Below are positions 16,689 through 26,048 of a DNA stretch of 36,876 bases, in pieces. The DNA is from Synechococcales cyanobacterium S06 (GTDB lineage: Bacteria > Cyanobacteriota > Cyanobacteriia > Cyanobacteriales > JAABRE01). The DNA lies in the NCBI GenBank assembly GCA_011391125.1, contig JAABRE010000050.1, forward strand, positions 1 to 36,876, written 5' to 3'. The position numbers and the translations under genes are program-made. Each line of letters opens with the position of its first letter. Positions within the stretch are counted from its first letter, which is position 1. The notes beneath the pieces are model-generated. The model saw only the letters and a program-made list of their open reading frames with translations. It was not told the DNA's origin and ran no database searches.

Positions 16689-18763
16689 AACTGTTATCAA
16701 TTAAGTTGTGTAATTTCAGACAATTTTACGGTAAAACACCGGAAATAAAGTTAGCGATGGGGTTAAAAAATACCACCATTATTCATGGTAATAATGGGGC
16801 GGGAAAAACGACTATTTTAAATGGTTTTACTTGGGTTTTATATGAGAAATTTAGTCCTGCTTTTGCTGCTCCTGAGTTTTTAGTTAATAAACGAGCTCTT
16901 AATGAGATTAATTTGGGTTCATCGGTGGAATGTTGGGTTGAGGTTATTTTTGAACATGAACAGAAATCCTATCAAGTAAAACGCCAATGTTATGCTCATC
17001 GTGATGGTAATGATCTCATTAATCATAGCAAAAGTAAGTTATTTATGCTAATTGCTGGAGATGATGGTTGTTGGTATCATCCTTTGGAACAACCCGAGGA
17101 TATAATATCAAGAATTTTGCCAGAAAGTTTACATGAATATTTCTTTTTTGATGGCGAAAGAATTGAACATCGCTTTAGGAATAATAAGCAAAATCAGATT
17201 GCTGAAGATACAAAAGAATTATTGGGAGTTAAGGTTTTAGACAGGGCGATCGAACATTTAAAAAATGCTAAAAAAACGTTACAAAAAGAGTTAAATAATA
17301 TTGGTGATTTAGAGATTAAACAATTTTTAAAACAGGAAAAAATCTTAGAGGAAAGACAGGAAAAAATTGTTAAAAGACAGGCAGAAATTATCCAGGAATT
17401 AGACAATTTTCAGGCAATTAAACAATCTTTATCGGGAAGGTTATTGGAGTTAGGTAGTGCCAAAGAATTGCAACAATTAAAAATACAAATTGAGTTACAG
17501 GAAAAAAGTACTATCCAAGACTTAATGGCGACTAAAAATACTTTAAAAGGTACTATTTCTCGTCGAGGATATAGTGTTTTTGTGACAGAATTAGCGGAAC
17601 AATTTGGCTCTTATGTGAATGAAATGAGGGAGAAGGGGGAGTTACCTAGTGGGATTAAACAAAAATTTGTCGAGGAGTTATTAACTAGGAAAACTTGTAT
17701 TTGTGGTACAGAATTAATCCCTGGAAGTTCGGCCCATCAAAATGTCGAAACTTGGTTAAATAAAGCCGGAATTGCTAATGTGGAAGAGGCTGCGATTCGG
17801 TTGGAATCACAGGTAAGTGATTTAGGAAAACAGGTAGAAGAATTTTGGCAAATAATTGACAATAATCAGCTTAAAATTGGTGAAAATCGGACTAATTTAG
17901 CCCAGTTAGAAAATCAATTAGATGAGTTGAAACATAAGTTAAGAAATTATCCTGATGAGAATATTCAAGAGTTACAAACTAGGTTGGATGCGATTGATCA
18001 ATCAATTAGAGAATTGATATTAGAACAGGGTAGTAATAACCAACAACTAGAAAATCTAGCTACACAAATTAAGGAAATATCCAAAAAAATTGGTCAACAT
18101 AAATTGAAAGAAGAGAAACAAAATTTAGTGCAGAAACGTATTAAAATTACAGAGGAATGTATAGAAAGAATTACGGAGGTAAGAAGTCGTTTAGAGAAAC
18201 AGTTTCGATTGTCTTTAGAGCAGAAAATTCAAGAGATTTTTAACACAATTTCCTTTACACCCTATCAACCAAGATTGACTCAAAATTATCAATTAAACTT
18301 AATCGAAAATAGTTCAGGAATTGCGTTACCGGTGGCTGCTTCCACCGGTGAAAATCAAATTTTGAGTTTATCTTTGATTGGTGCTATTATTGCCAGAGTA
18401 AGAGAATGGAGCAAGAAAAATACTTTAATGGGACCAGATAGTAGTACATTTCCTATCGTCATGGATTCTCCTTTTGGTAGTTTAGATGAAATTTATCGAC
18501 GACAGGTAGCTAAATCTATTCCCCAATTAGCGAATCAATTAATAGTATTGGTAACTAAAACTCAATGGCGAAAAGAAGTTGAGGAGGAGATGAAAAATTA
18601 TATTGGCCAAGAATATGTTTTGGTTTATAATACTCCTAAAGAGGATTGTGAGGAAGATTCTATTACTATTAATGGTGTTATTTATCCTTTAGTTAAACAT
18701 AAACTTAATGAGTTTGAATACACTGAAATAATAGAAGTTAAACCAAGTAAAAATAATCAGTAA
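16685..18763 (+). CDS. dndD: DndD-like SMC/Rad50-type ATPase
   Basis: A 692-residue SMC-type ATPase. Walker A is GNNGAGKT (residues 35-42); EYFFFDGERIEHRF is characteristic of DndD-like proteins. Long coiled coils (about 180-300 and 360-510) flank a hinge with CICG (C338, C340), a short zinc-hook-like CxC rather than CxxC. STGENQILSLSLIGA is the ABC signature, and VMDSPFGSLDE (D594, E602) is Walker B with its D-loop. DndD belongs to the Dnd phosphorothioate DNA modification system, with DndC and DndE. None of these, nor dndB or dndFGH, is in the window, so this is an orphan or a different two-gene system. A RecN/Rad50-like repair role is the alternative. Confidence 0.8.
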   Translation: MKLLSIKLCNFRQFYGKTPEIKLAMGLKNTTIIHGNNGAGKTTILNGFTWVLYEKFSPAFAAPEFLVNKRALNEINLGSSVECWVEVIFEHEQKSYQVKRQCYAHRDGNDLINHSKSKLFMLIAGDDGCWYHPLEQPEDIISRILPESLHEYFFFDGERIEHRFRNNKQNQIAEDTKELLGVKVLDRAIEHLKNAKKTLQKELNNIGDLEIKQFLKQEKILEERQEKIVKRQAEIIQELDNFQAIKQSLSGRLLELGSAKELQQLKIQIELQEKSTIQDLMATKNTLKGTISRRGYSVFVTELAEQFGSYVNEMREKGELPSGIKQKFVEELLTRKTCICGTELIPGSSAHQNVETWLNKAGIANVEEAAIRLESQVSDLGKQVEEFWQIIDNNQLKIGENRTNLAQLENQLDELKHKLRNYPDENIQELQTRLDAIDQSIRELILEQGSNNQQLENLATQIKEISKKIGQHKLKEEKQNLVQKRIKITEECIERITEVRSRLEKQFRLSLEQKIQEIFNTISFTPYQPRLTQNYQLNLIENSSGIALPVAASTGENQILSLSLIGAIIARVREWSKKNTLMGPDSSTFPIVMDSPFGSLDEIYRRQVAKSIPQLANQLIVLVTKTQWRKEVEEEMKNYIGQEYVLVYNTPKEDCEEDSITINGVIYPLVKHKLNEFEYTEIIEVKPSKNNQ

Positions 18764-18776
18764 TTAGGTGATCAAT

Positions 18777-19142
18777 ATGAACGATAGAAGACATTTTTCT
18801 CGATTACATTTAAGCACTTACCCAGCAGAAGTTGAGTTTAATCAGGTAATTAAATCAGCGAAAGTTTTGGATATATCTTTGAAGGGTGTTTTATTGCAAA
18901 TTGAGGATAAATTTGATGATTTATCTGGTTTATGTACCATTAGAATAACTTTAACTCCCAGTAATCTTAACATGGTATTTACTGCTAAATTAGTCTATCA
19001 AAAAGAAGATAAATTGGGTTTTGAATTTGAGGAAGAAGATTTAGATTCCCTGATCCATTTGAGACGTTTATTGGAATTAAATTCAGAACATCCTGAACAA
19101 ATTACCGAGGAATTATTTTTTCTAGTTCATCACGATAATTAA
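18777..19142 (+). CDS. PilZ-domain protein, probable c-di-GMP receptor
   Basis: A 121-residue single-domain PilZ protein. Both c-di-GMP-binding motifs are visible: RRxxxR in DRRHFSRLHLS at the N-terminus, and the (D/N)xSxxG motif in VLDISLKGVLL about 25 residues later, followed by the beta-barrel (ITLTPSNLNMVFTAKLVYQKEDKLGFEFEE). Start ATG 18777 was preferred over GTG 18768 because AGGTGA lies 5 bases before it and it places the RRxxxR motif near the start. The gene follows dndD by 13 bases and precedes the DEP-domain gene by 13, so the three may share one mRNA, linking them to second-messenger control by position only. Confidence 0.85.
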   Translation: MNDRRHFSRLHLSTYPAEVEFNQVIKSAKVLDISLKGVLLQIEDKFDDLSGLCTIRITLTPSNLNMVFTAKLVYQKEDKLGFEFEEEDLDSLIHLRRLLELNSEHPEQITEELFFLVHHDN

Positions 19143-19155
19143 AGAGGTTAAATTT

Positions 19156-20085
19156 ATGCAAATTGTCAGCACAAATCAAGTTAAATTATGTCAAGTTATA
19201 GATAGTAATTCACAAAAAGTCCCTGCTCTTTTATATCAGACAAAATTGTTTCAACAAATAGCTGGATATCCGAAAGAACGTAGTCAAGATGCAATGAAAA
19301 GGGCTAAAGAAGAATTTTTAGAGCGAAAAGGACAGGTTTTAATTTTAATAGTTGAAGGGGAAAAAGGTTTGACAATTTGGTTTCAAAATGAAGAACTAAA
19401 ACCCATGGTAAAAAAAGAAAAACCTCGAGATATTTTAGGGGAAATAAAGTTAGAAAAATTAGTACAAGAAATGCGAAGAAATGAGGGAATAGAGATTAAA
19501 AACCGTTTTTATAATATTAAAAAATATCCCCGTTGTTTCGTTGGTAGTGAAACGGTGGAATGGTTCAAAAATAAGTTTAATATTTCCACAGATGAAGCAA
19601 TTAAATTAGGTCAAAAGTTGATTGATGAAAAATGGATTCATCATGTTACTGATGATCATCAATTTGAAAATGGTAATTTTTTCTATCGTTTTTATGCTGA
19701 TGAAAACGAAATTTCTGAAGTTGCTCACATTGCTTTTAATCGATTTAGCGAAGGTTTAGCACATAAAAATTGGGATTTATTTTTAGAAATTATCACGGAT
19801 GATTTTACTTTTTCTGTTCCAACTGGTCAATTTAAAGGGCAAAATATTGGTAAGGAAAAAGCTGCCGATTTTTTTAAATATGTCTCGGAAACTGTCTTTC
19901 CTGAAGGTTTATTTTTAACAGTAAAAAGGATTACGAGTAGTGAGAATACGGTGGTTTTTGAGGTGGAATCTGAGGGGAAAATGTTTGATAAACCTTATCA
20001 TAATCAGGTGGCCATTTCTTTTGATATTCGCCATAATAAAATAGCTGCTTATCGCGAATATTTAGCTGTAATTGTTTATCCTTAA
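19156..20085 (+). CDS. DEP-domain / NTF2-like two-domain protein
   Basis: A 309-residue soluble protein with three parts. Residues 1-100 have no assignment. About 105-181 is a DEP domain (NRFYNIKKYPRCFVGSETVEWF, then a basic helix and the FYRFY strand), a winged-helix fold used in signalling. About 188-305 is an NTF2-like/SnoaL-like cone (AHIAFNRFSEGLAHKNWDLFLEIITDDFTFSVP ... FDIRHNKIAAYREYLAVIV), which often binds small ligands or forms dimers. An AGAGG ribosome binding site precedes the ATG. The combination suggests a signalling adaptor with a ligand-binding or oligomerisation head. It lies directly downstream of the PilZ gene. Confidence 0.75.
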   Translation: MQIVSTNQVKLCQVIDSNSQKVPALLYQTKLFQQIAGYPKERSQDAMKRAKEEFLERKGQVLILIVEGEKGLTIWFQNEELKPMVKKEKPRDILGEIKLEKLVQEMRRNEGIEIKNRFYNIKKYPRCFVGSETVEWFKNKFNISTDEAIKLGQKLIDEKWIHHVTDDHQFENGNFFYRFYADENEISEVAHIAFNRFSEGLAHKNWDLFLEIITDDFTFSVPTGQFKGQNIGKEKAADFFKYVSETVFPEGLFLTVKRITSSENTVVFEVESEGKMFDKPYHNQVAISFDIRHNKIAAYREYLAVIVYP

Positions 20086-20208
20086 TCTGTTAAGGTATCA
20101 ATTTTATTAATTAGAATTAATCGAGGTTACTTATTTTATTTGGATTTTTATTCTTTTTGTATTTCAGGTAATTGTTTAACCAGAAAAACATTGTTAATAT
20201 TTATTTCT

Positions 20209-21423
20209 ATGCTCAAAAAAATCCTAAAAAACTTCGTATTAATTTTGGTATTTCTCCTCAGTTCCTGTGCTAAATCGGAAACGAATATCACGGATAAATT
20301 GAACCAAAAGCTCTTAATTTGGCATTCTTTTATTGGTAATGATGCTCAAATTTTTAATGAACTTTTAACTTCCTATCAAACACTGTATCCTCAAATTCAA
20401 ATAATCAATGAATATGTAAACAATGACCAAATAACTAATAAATTTATTGAAGATTCTAAATTAGGATTAGGACCAGATTTGGCTCTCGTTGAGTTTTCCA
20501 GCTTGATAGACTTGAGTAAACATAAAAGTATTCTGGAGTTACAGCCTAATGACATTAATTTAACCAGATATTTGCCCATAACTTTAAATCAAATTTATCT
20601 AAAAAATAAAATCTATGCTATACCTTTTTCGATAAAAGTGAGGGTACTTTGTTATAATAAAAATCACATTAAACAACCAGCAAAAAGTTTATCTGAACTT
20701 GTAGAACAAGCTAAACAAGGAAGAGTAGTAGGAATGACATCAAGCTATATTAATACTCTATGGGGAGTGGGCAATTTTGGCGGTAGATTTTTTAATGACA
20801 AAGGTCATTTATATTTATCAGAAAGAGCTTGGAGTCAATGGATGAACTGGCTAAAAATCGTTAATAGTGAATCAACTATTATCCTTAGTGAAGATAAAGA
20901 ATTACTCAGAAAAGCTTTTATTGATCATAAAATTGATTATTATACCTGTGAATCAACTGAAATTTCAGCTCTTAAAGTTCACTTATCTGAAGAAGAATTA
21001 GGAGTGACTTTTCTCCCGAAAGGTAAACAAAATGTAGCTTCTCCTATTATTTACACTCAAACAATTGTTTTTAATTATGTTTCTTCTCCAAAACAGCAAA
21101 AATTGGCATTAGATTTAAGTAATTTTTTAACTAATACTGAGAATCAGCAGCTCTGGGCTATACAAACAGAATCTCAAATTCCGGCCAATGTAAATGTTAA
21201 AATTGATCGACGTTTGTCGGAGATTGAATATATTTTATATCAACAATCTAAACATGGAGTTGCTATTCCTTTAGACTTAATAATTAATATGAAACCAGAT
21301 GATTTTGCTAAACAAGACTACTTTTATAATCGAGTTTTATTCGGTGAAATGAGTCCGATGAATGCGGCAGCTCAAATTAATAAAATTCACAAGTTAGTTC
21401 AAACCAATAATAACCAAGAATAG
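20209..21423 (+). CDS. Lipoprotein solute-binding protein of ABC type (SBP family 1)
   Basis: A 404-residue lipoprotein. The start ATG 20209 is preferred over an upstream TTG because it gives a standard lipoprotein signal: MLKKILKNFVLILVFLLSSC with lipobox LSSC and Cys20 as the lipidated residue. The mature part has the family 1 (sugar-type) layout: LLIWHSFIGNDAQIFNELLTSY, GLGPDLALVEFSSLIDL, YAIPFSIKVRVLCYNK, LALDLSNFLTNTENQQLWA. It would capture a substrate, usually a carbohydrate, outside the inner membrane. No permease genes are adjacent. The MscS gene starts 12 bases after its stop, so the two are likely co-transcribed. Confidence 0.85.
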   Translation: MLKKILKNFVLILVFLLSSCAKSETNITDKLNQKLLIWHSFIGNDAQIFNELLTSYQTLYPQIQIINEYVNNDQITNKFIEDSKLGLGPDLALVEFSSLIDLSKHKSILELQPNDINLTRYLPITLNQIYLKNKIYAIPFSIKVRVLCYNKNHIKQPAKSLSELVEQAKQGRVVGMTSSYINTLWGVGNFGGRFFNDKGHLYLSERAWSQWMNWLKIVNSESTIILSEDKELLRKAFIDHKIDYYTCESTEISALKVHLSEEELGVTFLPKGKQNVASPIIYTQTIVFNYVSSPKQQKLALDLSNFLTNTENQQLWAIQTESQIPANVNVKIDRRLSEIEYILYQQSKHGVAIPLDLIINMKPDDFAKQDYFYNRVLFGEMSPMNAAAQINKIHKLVQTNNNQE

Positions 21424-21435
21424 TAAAATTTTTCC

Positions 21436-22743
21436 ATGATTGATGAGATTTCTGACAATAATCGACAATTTTTTTTTGACGTATTCGCTAAAACTTTTAT
21501 CTTTTTTGAACGTCCTTTTGTGCAATCCCAGGTATTATCAATAGTAATAGTTTTAGCTTTAGTTTTTGGTTTATCAAAACTTATTCAATATTTAATTAAA
21601 CCCGGAAAATTCTTAAGCAAACTATTAAAAATTAATTCAAAATTAGCTCGCATAATTAAGTATTTAATCTCCCCAATTTTGGGATTAATTTTTATTAATA
21701 TATTGACTTCTTTTATGTCTAGTCGTCTTGTTACCATCGGACTAATAAGAGAAGCAAAAGTATTAATCTTTTTATTTTTATGTTATCGCCTATTAATCAG
21801 CTTAATGTATCTATTTTTCCCTGGGAAAAAAACTAATTATTATCATAATCGTTTTTTCGTTCCTTTATTTTGGAGTATCATTGTCATAGATATCTGTAAT
21901 CGATTCATTGATCTTAATAAATTATCCTCCCTGATCCTCGGTAAAATTTTTGATAATACTATTACTTTTGGTGCTTTAATTGAAAGTCTATTGACTTTAT
22001 ATTTATGGATTTATTTTTTATCAGGGTTACAAGATTTGTTTTATTTTATCTTAACCCGTAATAATAATCCAAAAGGAATAATTATAGCTTCACTAATGTT
22101 AATTCGTTACTTTTTAATTGGTTTAGGTATATTAATTTCTTTAACAAATTTAGGGTTAAATTCTACTACTATTGCCGCAATTAGTGGAGGTTTATCGATT
22201 GGTGTGGGTTTTGGTTCAAAGGAAATTATTGGTAATTTTATTAGTGGTATTGTACTTTTATTTGAAGGTGCATTAAAACCAGGAGATATTATTAATTTTG
22301 ACCAAGAAATGACCCAAGTTAAAAAATTAGGTGTTCGTTCTACCACTGTAATTACAGCTAATAATGTGGAAAAAATAATACCAAATCAAACATTTTTAAC
22401 TTCATCTGTTATTACTTATACGGGTAGTGATCCTGTCATACGTCTTTTACTTCCTATTGGCGTTGGTTATGAAAGCGATCCAGAAAAAGTTATCCAAATT
22501 CTATTAGAAATTGCTCAAGAAAATTCCCAAGTTTTAGAACAACCTCAACCCTCTGTTTTTCTTATTTCTTTTGGTGAATCCAGTATTAATTTTGAGTTAG
22601 CTGTATGGTTAGATGATCCGATAATTCGTAAACGTGTTGCTAGTGAATTAAATATTGCTATTTGGCAAGCTTTTAAACACCATGATATTCAAATTCCTTT
22701 TCCTCAAAGAGATATTCATATTCATACTAATAATTCTCTTTAA
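21436..22743 (+). CDS. MscS-family mechanosensitive ion channel
   Basis: A 435-residue membrane protein. It has several transmembrane helices in the first about 260 residues, then the pore-lining segment TTIAAISGGLSIGVGFGSKEIIGNFISGIVLLFEG, the most conserved part of MscS channels, followed by the beta domain (ALKPGDIINF ... VKKLGVRSTTVITANNVEKIIPNQTFLTSSVI) and the mixed C-terminal domain. It opens on membrane tension to release solutes during hypo-osmotic shock. It is longer than E. coli MscS (286 residues) because of extra N-terminal helices. It is coupled to the solute-binding lipoprotein gene. Confidence 0.92.
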   Translation: MIDEISDNNRQFFFDVFAKTFIFFERPFVQSQVLSIVIVLALVFGLSKLIQYLIKPGKFLSKLLKINSKLARIIKYLISPILGLIFINILTSFMSSRLVTIGLIREAKVLIFLFLCYRLLISLMYLFFPGKKTNYYHNRFFVPLFWSIIVIDICNRFIDLNKLSSLILGKIFDNTITFGALIESLLTLYLWIYFLSGLQDLFYFILTRNNNPKGIIIASLMLIRYFLIGLGILISLTNLGLNSTTIAAISGGLSIGVGFGSKEIIGNFISGIVLLFEGALKPGDIINFDQEMTQVKKLGVRSTTVITANNVEKIIPNQTFLTSSVITYTGSDPVIRLLLPIGVGYESDPEKVIQILLEIAQENSQVLEQPQPSVFLISFGESSINFELAVWLDDPIIRKRVASELNIAIWQAFKHHDIQIPFPQRDIHIHTNNSL

Positions 22744-22887
22744 TTTATCAAATATTTGGCAAATTACCGTCTTTTTCTAAAAATTGTTATACTATAAATG
22801 AATTGTTTTTATTGATACATTTAATCAGAAGTACGCCAAGTTATCAATAAAAATGTTCATCTTACTAAAATAATTGGAGTTATTTTT

Positions 22888-23541
22888 ATGTTAATTACTG
22901 TTAGTCCAGAACAAATTAGTTTACCCCCCGGAAGTGAAGTTATTTTGCGTGATCAATCTTGGTCAGATTATGAGGAATTTTTAACTATTCGTAATCAGCA
23001 AATTTATCCTAAAATTTATTTTAATCATTATACAGGAGAAATTGTACTTATGTCACCTTTACCAGCCCATGGAAATCGTATTGATACTTTGCGAGATTTA
23101 ATTAAAACAATGTTACGTTTTCAAGGAAAAGATTGGCATTGTTTTGACCCAATTACTTTAAAAAAATATAGAAAAGGAGGAGTTGAACCTGATACCTGTT
23201 TTTATATTAATAATAGAAACGCTATTTTAGGTAAGGAAAAAATAGATTTATCTCAACTTCCCCCCCCCGATTTAGCTATCGAAGTTGACTTCACTTCTTT
23301 AACTAATCCAGATTATTATTTACCTTTCGCTATTCCTGAATTATGGATTTATAAACAGGGTGAATTACTAATATATATCTATGAAAATAATGACTATAAA
23401 ATTAGTGAGCAAAGTGTTATTTTTCGGGAATTTCCTGTTAATAATTTAATCCCAGAATATGTGGAATTTGCTTGGTCAAATGGTTCTAGTGTTGCGATTA
23501 GAAAATTTGAAAATTATTTAACTAAAAATTACTCTAATTAA
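22888..23541 (+). CDS. Uma2-family (DUF820) PD-(D/E)XK nuclease-like protein
   Basis: A 217-residue member of the large cyanobacterial Uma2/DUF820 family, which has a restriction-endonuclease-like fold. The expected active-site segments are seen: VEPDTCFYI (acidic D) and PPPDLAIEVDF (E-x-D), with the start SVSPEQISLPP-like and YPKIYFNHYTGEIVLMSP. GGAG lies upstream of the ATG. Family members are abundant and often stand alone; their substrates are unknown, though links to transposition and DNA repair have been proposed. The kinase gene follows after 2 bases, so they are co-transcribed. A run of eight C in the coding sequence (about 23264-23271) is a slippage-prone site. Confidence 0.85.
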   Translation: MLITVSPEQISLPPGSEVILRDQSWSDYEEFLTIRNQQIYPKIYFNHYTGEIVLMSPLPAHGNRIDTLRDLIKTMLRFQGKDWHCFDPITLKKYRKGGVEPDTCFYINNRNAILGKEKIDLSQLPPPDLAIEVDFTSLTNPDYYLPFAIPELWIYKQGELLIYIYENNDYKISEQSVIFREFPVNNLIPEYVEFAWSNGSSVAIRKFENYLTKNYSN

Positions 23542-23543
23542 TT

Positions 23544-25571
23544 ATGAGTCAATGTTTTAATCCTACTTGTTTAGCGAAAAATTCCTTACAGGAAAAATTT
23601 TGTTCTTCCTGTGGTAATAAATTGTTATTGGGCGATCGTTATCGTGCTATTAAATATATAGGTGAAGGTGGTTTTGGCCGCACTTTTAAGGCGATCGATG
23701 AACAAAGATTAAATACTACCTGTGTGATTAAACAATTTCTACCGAGTCAAGATGGTGGATCAGCTTATCAAAAGTCTTTAGAATTGTTTAAACAGGAGGC
23801 AAATTGTTTAAAAGATTTGGGAAAACATTCGCAAATTCCTGAACTTTTAGCCTTTTTAGAACAGGATAATCGACTATATTTAGTACAGGAATTTATTGAG
23901 GGTAATAATTTATTACAGGAGTTACAAAAAAAGGGTAAATTTAAGGAAAAAGACGTAGAAAAACTATTAAAAGAAATCTTAGAAATCTTGCAATTTATCC
24001 ATGAAAATAAGGTAATTCATCGTGACATTAAACCCGAAAATATCTTAATCAGAAATAATGATAAAAAATTATTTTTAATTGATTTTGGAATTGCACGAAA
24101 TTTATCAAATTCTCCAGCCACAAAAGGAACAACAATTGGTTCTTTTGGTTACGTTTCTTGGGAACAAATGAACGAAGGAAAAGTCTATTATTCCAGTGAT
24201 TTATATAGTTTAGCAGTGACTTGTTTTCATTTATTAACTGGTAAAAGTCCTTGGGAATTGTATCAGCAAAAAGGTTATAGTTGGCTCGAAAATTGGCAAG
24301 ATTATTTAACAATTAAATTAAGTCCAAATTTGCGTCAAGTTTTAACTAAATTATTACAAATTGATTATAGAAATCGCTATAAATCTGCTCAGGAAGTCTT
24401 GAAAAGGTTAGATTCTCCTGATATTTCTCCTCCGACGGTTAATCAAAATACTAAAACCGTTGTTCAACCTCGACCTTTTAAACCAAATATTAAAATTCTT
24501 GATCAAGTTGTTGAATTGGAATCGAAAAAAATAGGCGAGTTTTTAGTAGAAGGAATTAAGCTTAATAATTATACTGAAAATAATACTATTTCTGGTGAAT
24601 GGAAAATTAAACAACATCAAAATGATCCTCCCTTTACTAATAATAAGCACCCCTGGATATTCTTTAAAAAAAGTAAATTTGTTTCCCATAAACCTGAGTC
24701 GATAGTATCAATAATTACCGTAGATACCAGTAAATTAAAATTAGGAGAAATCTATCACAGAAAATTATCATTATTAATTAATCCGGGAGAAATAGAATAT
24801 ACAGTTAAAATTCGGGTTAAAACTGCTCCTATTCCCCTGAAATTTCCCCGCTTTCCTTATCCACTTTGGTTAAGTTTTCTTTTATCATTAATTATTGTGT
24901 TTTATTTACTCTTAAATTATCAAACTAATTTAAACAATCTACTACAAAATATAGATTTTAATCAGTTAAATGGTATTTTAAATGGTAAAAAAAATCACGT
25001 TTTATTAACTAAAATTATTGTTAATATAGTTATATTAATTGTTAATTTAATTGATAGTTTATTGTTAGGAATTAGTTATTGGAAACGTAAATTAAATAAC
25101 AATAATTTAGACATAACTGCTTATTTTCGTAAGTTTTTAACTCATTTATTTGGGTTAATTTTAATAGAATTAGTCTTAATTATAGGAGTATTTTTTGTTT
25201 TAAATTCCCAAACTAATGATAATTATTTTATTAAATTTTTTCCCTATGTATTACAGGTAATTGGTTTAGGAATGTTAACTTTTATTCTGTTTAATTTATC
25301 TGGTTTATTAATCGGTTTTATTACCTATTTATATCGTCAAATTGTCAAAATTGGTTATCACAAAATGTCAGCGGTTGCTTTTTTGCTATTTACAACAAGT
25401 ATTGCAGGTATCATCTCACTAGCTTTATATGTAGGAAATATGAGTTATTTATTGTTACCATTAGGGATAAATATGAGTATTTTAAGCAGTTTTTTTGTTT
25501 ATAAAATACTTAATAATTATCAAAAAATAAGGGAATTTAAAGAGAAAGAAAAACATTTAATTAAACCATAA
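23544..25571 (+). CDS. Zinc-ribbon Ser/Thr protein kinase with C-terminal membrane domain
   Basis: A 675-residue Hanks-type kinase. Residues 4-23 hold a four-Cys zinc ribbon (C4, C9, C20, C23), a typical N-terminal extension of cyanobacterial Spk kinases. The kinase domain (about 34-290) has the glycine loop GEGGFG (40-45), K63 in CVIKQF, E85 in helix C, HRDIKPEN (D161, N166) and DFG (180-182), so it should be active. A linker of about 130 residues with beta-rich sequence follows, then about five to six hydrophobic helices (from about 430 to 660) that tether it to a membrane. Targets cannot be inferred. It is preceded at 2 bases by the Uma2 gene. Confidence 0.9.
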   Translation: MSQCFNPTCLAKNSLQEKFCSSCGNKLLLGDRYRAIKYIGEGGFGRTFKAIDEQRLNTTCVIKQFLPSQDGGSAYQKSLELFKQEANCLKDLGKHSQIPELLAFLEQDNRLYLVQEFIEGNNLLQELQKKGKFKEKDVEKLLKEILEILQFIHENKVIHRDIKPENILIRNNDKKLFLIDFGIARNLSNSPATKGTTIGSFGYVSWEQMNEGKVYYSSDLYSLAVTCFHLLTGKSPWELYQQKGYSWLENWQDYLTIKLSPNLRQVLTKLLQIDYRNRYKSAQEVLKRLDSPDISPPTVNQNTKTVVQPRPFKPNIKILDQVVELESKKIGEFLVEGIKLNNYTENNTISGEWKIKQHQNDPPFTNNKHPWIFFKKSKFVSHKPESIVSIITVDTSKLKLGEIYHRKLSLLINPGEIEYTVKIRVKTAPIPLKFPRFPYPLWLSFLLSLIIVFYLLLNYQTNLNNLLQNIDFNQLNGILNGKKNHVLLTKIIVNIVILIVNLIDSLLLGISYWKRKLNNNNLDITAYFRKFLTHLFGLILIELVLIIGVFFVLNSQTNDNYFIKFFPYVLQVIGLGMLTFILFNLSGLLIGFITYLYRQIVKIGYHKMSAVAFLLFTTSIAGIISLALYVGNMSYLLLPLGINMSILSSFFVYKILNNYQKIREFKEKEKHLIKP

Positions 25572-25632
25572 AACTGTTAATAAGTTGTTGTATTTTAATG
25601 GTAGATATAAAAACCATAACTGTACTATAACA

Positions 25633-25648
25633 ATATATAGCTATATAT
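25633..25648. promoter_or_regulatory. AT palindrome upstream of feoAB
   Basis: ATATATAGCTATATAT is a perfect 16-bp palindrome 110 bases before feoA. It might be an operator or simply a local AT palindrome; it does not clearly match a Fur box. Confidence 0.25.
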
Positions 25649-25757
25649 GTGTTAAGTTATTATTAAGATTTTCAGCTAGCTTTTTGTCATCAATGAACAA
25701 TAATTAAGAAATATTAAAATTTCAAGCATTCTTTACTCACTTATGTATTAATATTTA

Positions 25758-26027
25758 ATGAAAACTATTATCAATAATTTGAGAATGACTTTATCAGAAC
25801 TAAAACCCGGCAAACTTGCTCTAGTGCAACACATTGAGACTTCTACCGAAACTAACGGCTTAGTTAATCGCTTAGAAGGAATAGGAATTATTCCTAATAA
25901 ACCGATTATGGTTTTGCGACAAGCTTGGTTTGGTGGTCCACTTCATGTGCGGGTAGGTTCAACGACCGAAATTGCCATCCGTCATCAAGAAGCGAAAACT
26001 ATTCATCTTCAGCCTATTGAAGTCTAA
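25758..26027 (+). CDS. feoA: Ferrous iron transport protein A
   Basis: An 89-residue FeoA with an SH3-like fold: MTLSELKPGKLALVQHIE, LVNRLEGIGIIPNKPIMVLRQAWFGGPLHVRVGSTTEIAIRHQEAKTIHL. FeoA is a cytoplasmic partner of the Fe(II) transporter FeoB and is needed for uptake activity. The start could be either the first ATG or the ATG at codon 10 (MTLSELKPG), which aligns better with the family. It lies 21 bases upstream of feoB in a clear feoAB operon. Fur control is expected from the family, but no confident Fur box was seen. Confidence 0.95.
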   Translation: MKTIINNLRMTLSELKPGKLALVQHIETSTETNGLVNRLEGIGIIPNKPIMVLRQAWFGGPLHVRVGSTTEIAIRHQEAKTIHLQPIEV

Positions 26028-26048
26028 GATCAAAAAACGGGGAAAATA

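Noticed and set aside
20140-20208. Upstream TTG start of the solute-binding lipoprotein
   Set aside because: It would bury the lipoprotein signal; ATG 20209 gives a standard signal peptide with lipobox LSSC.
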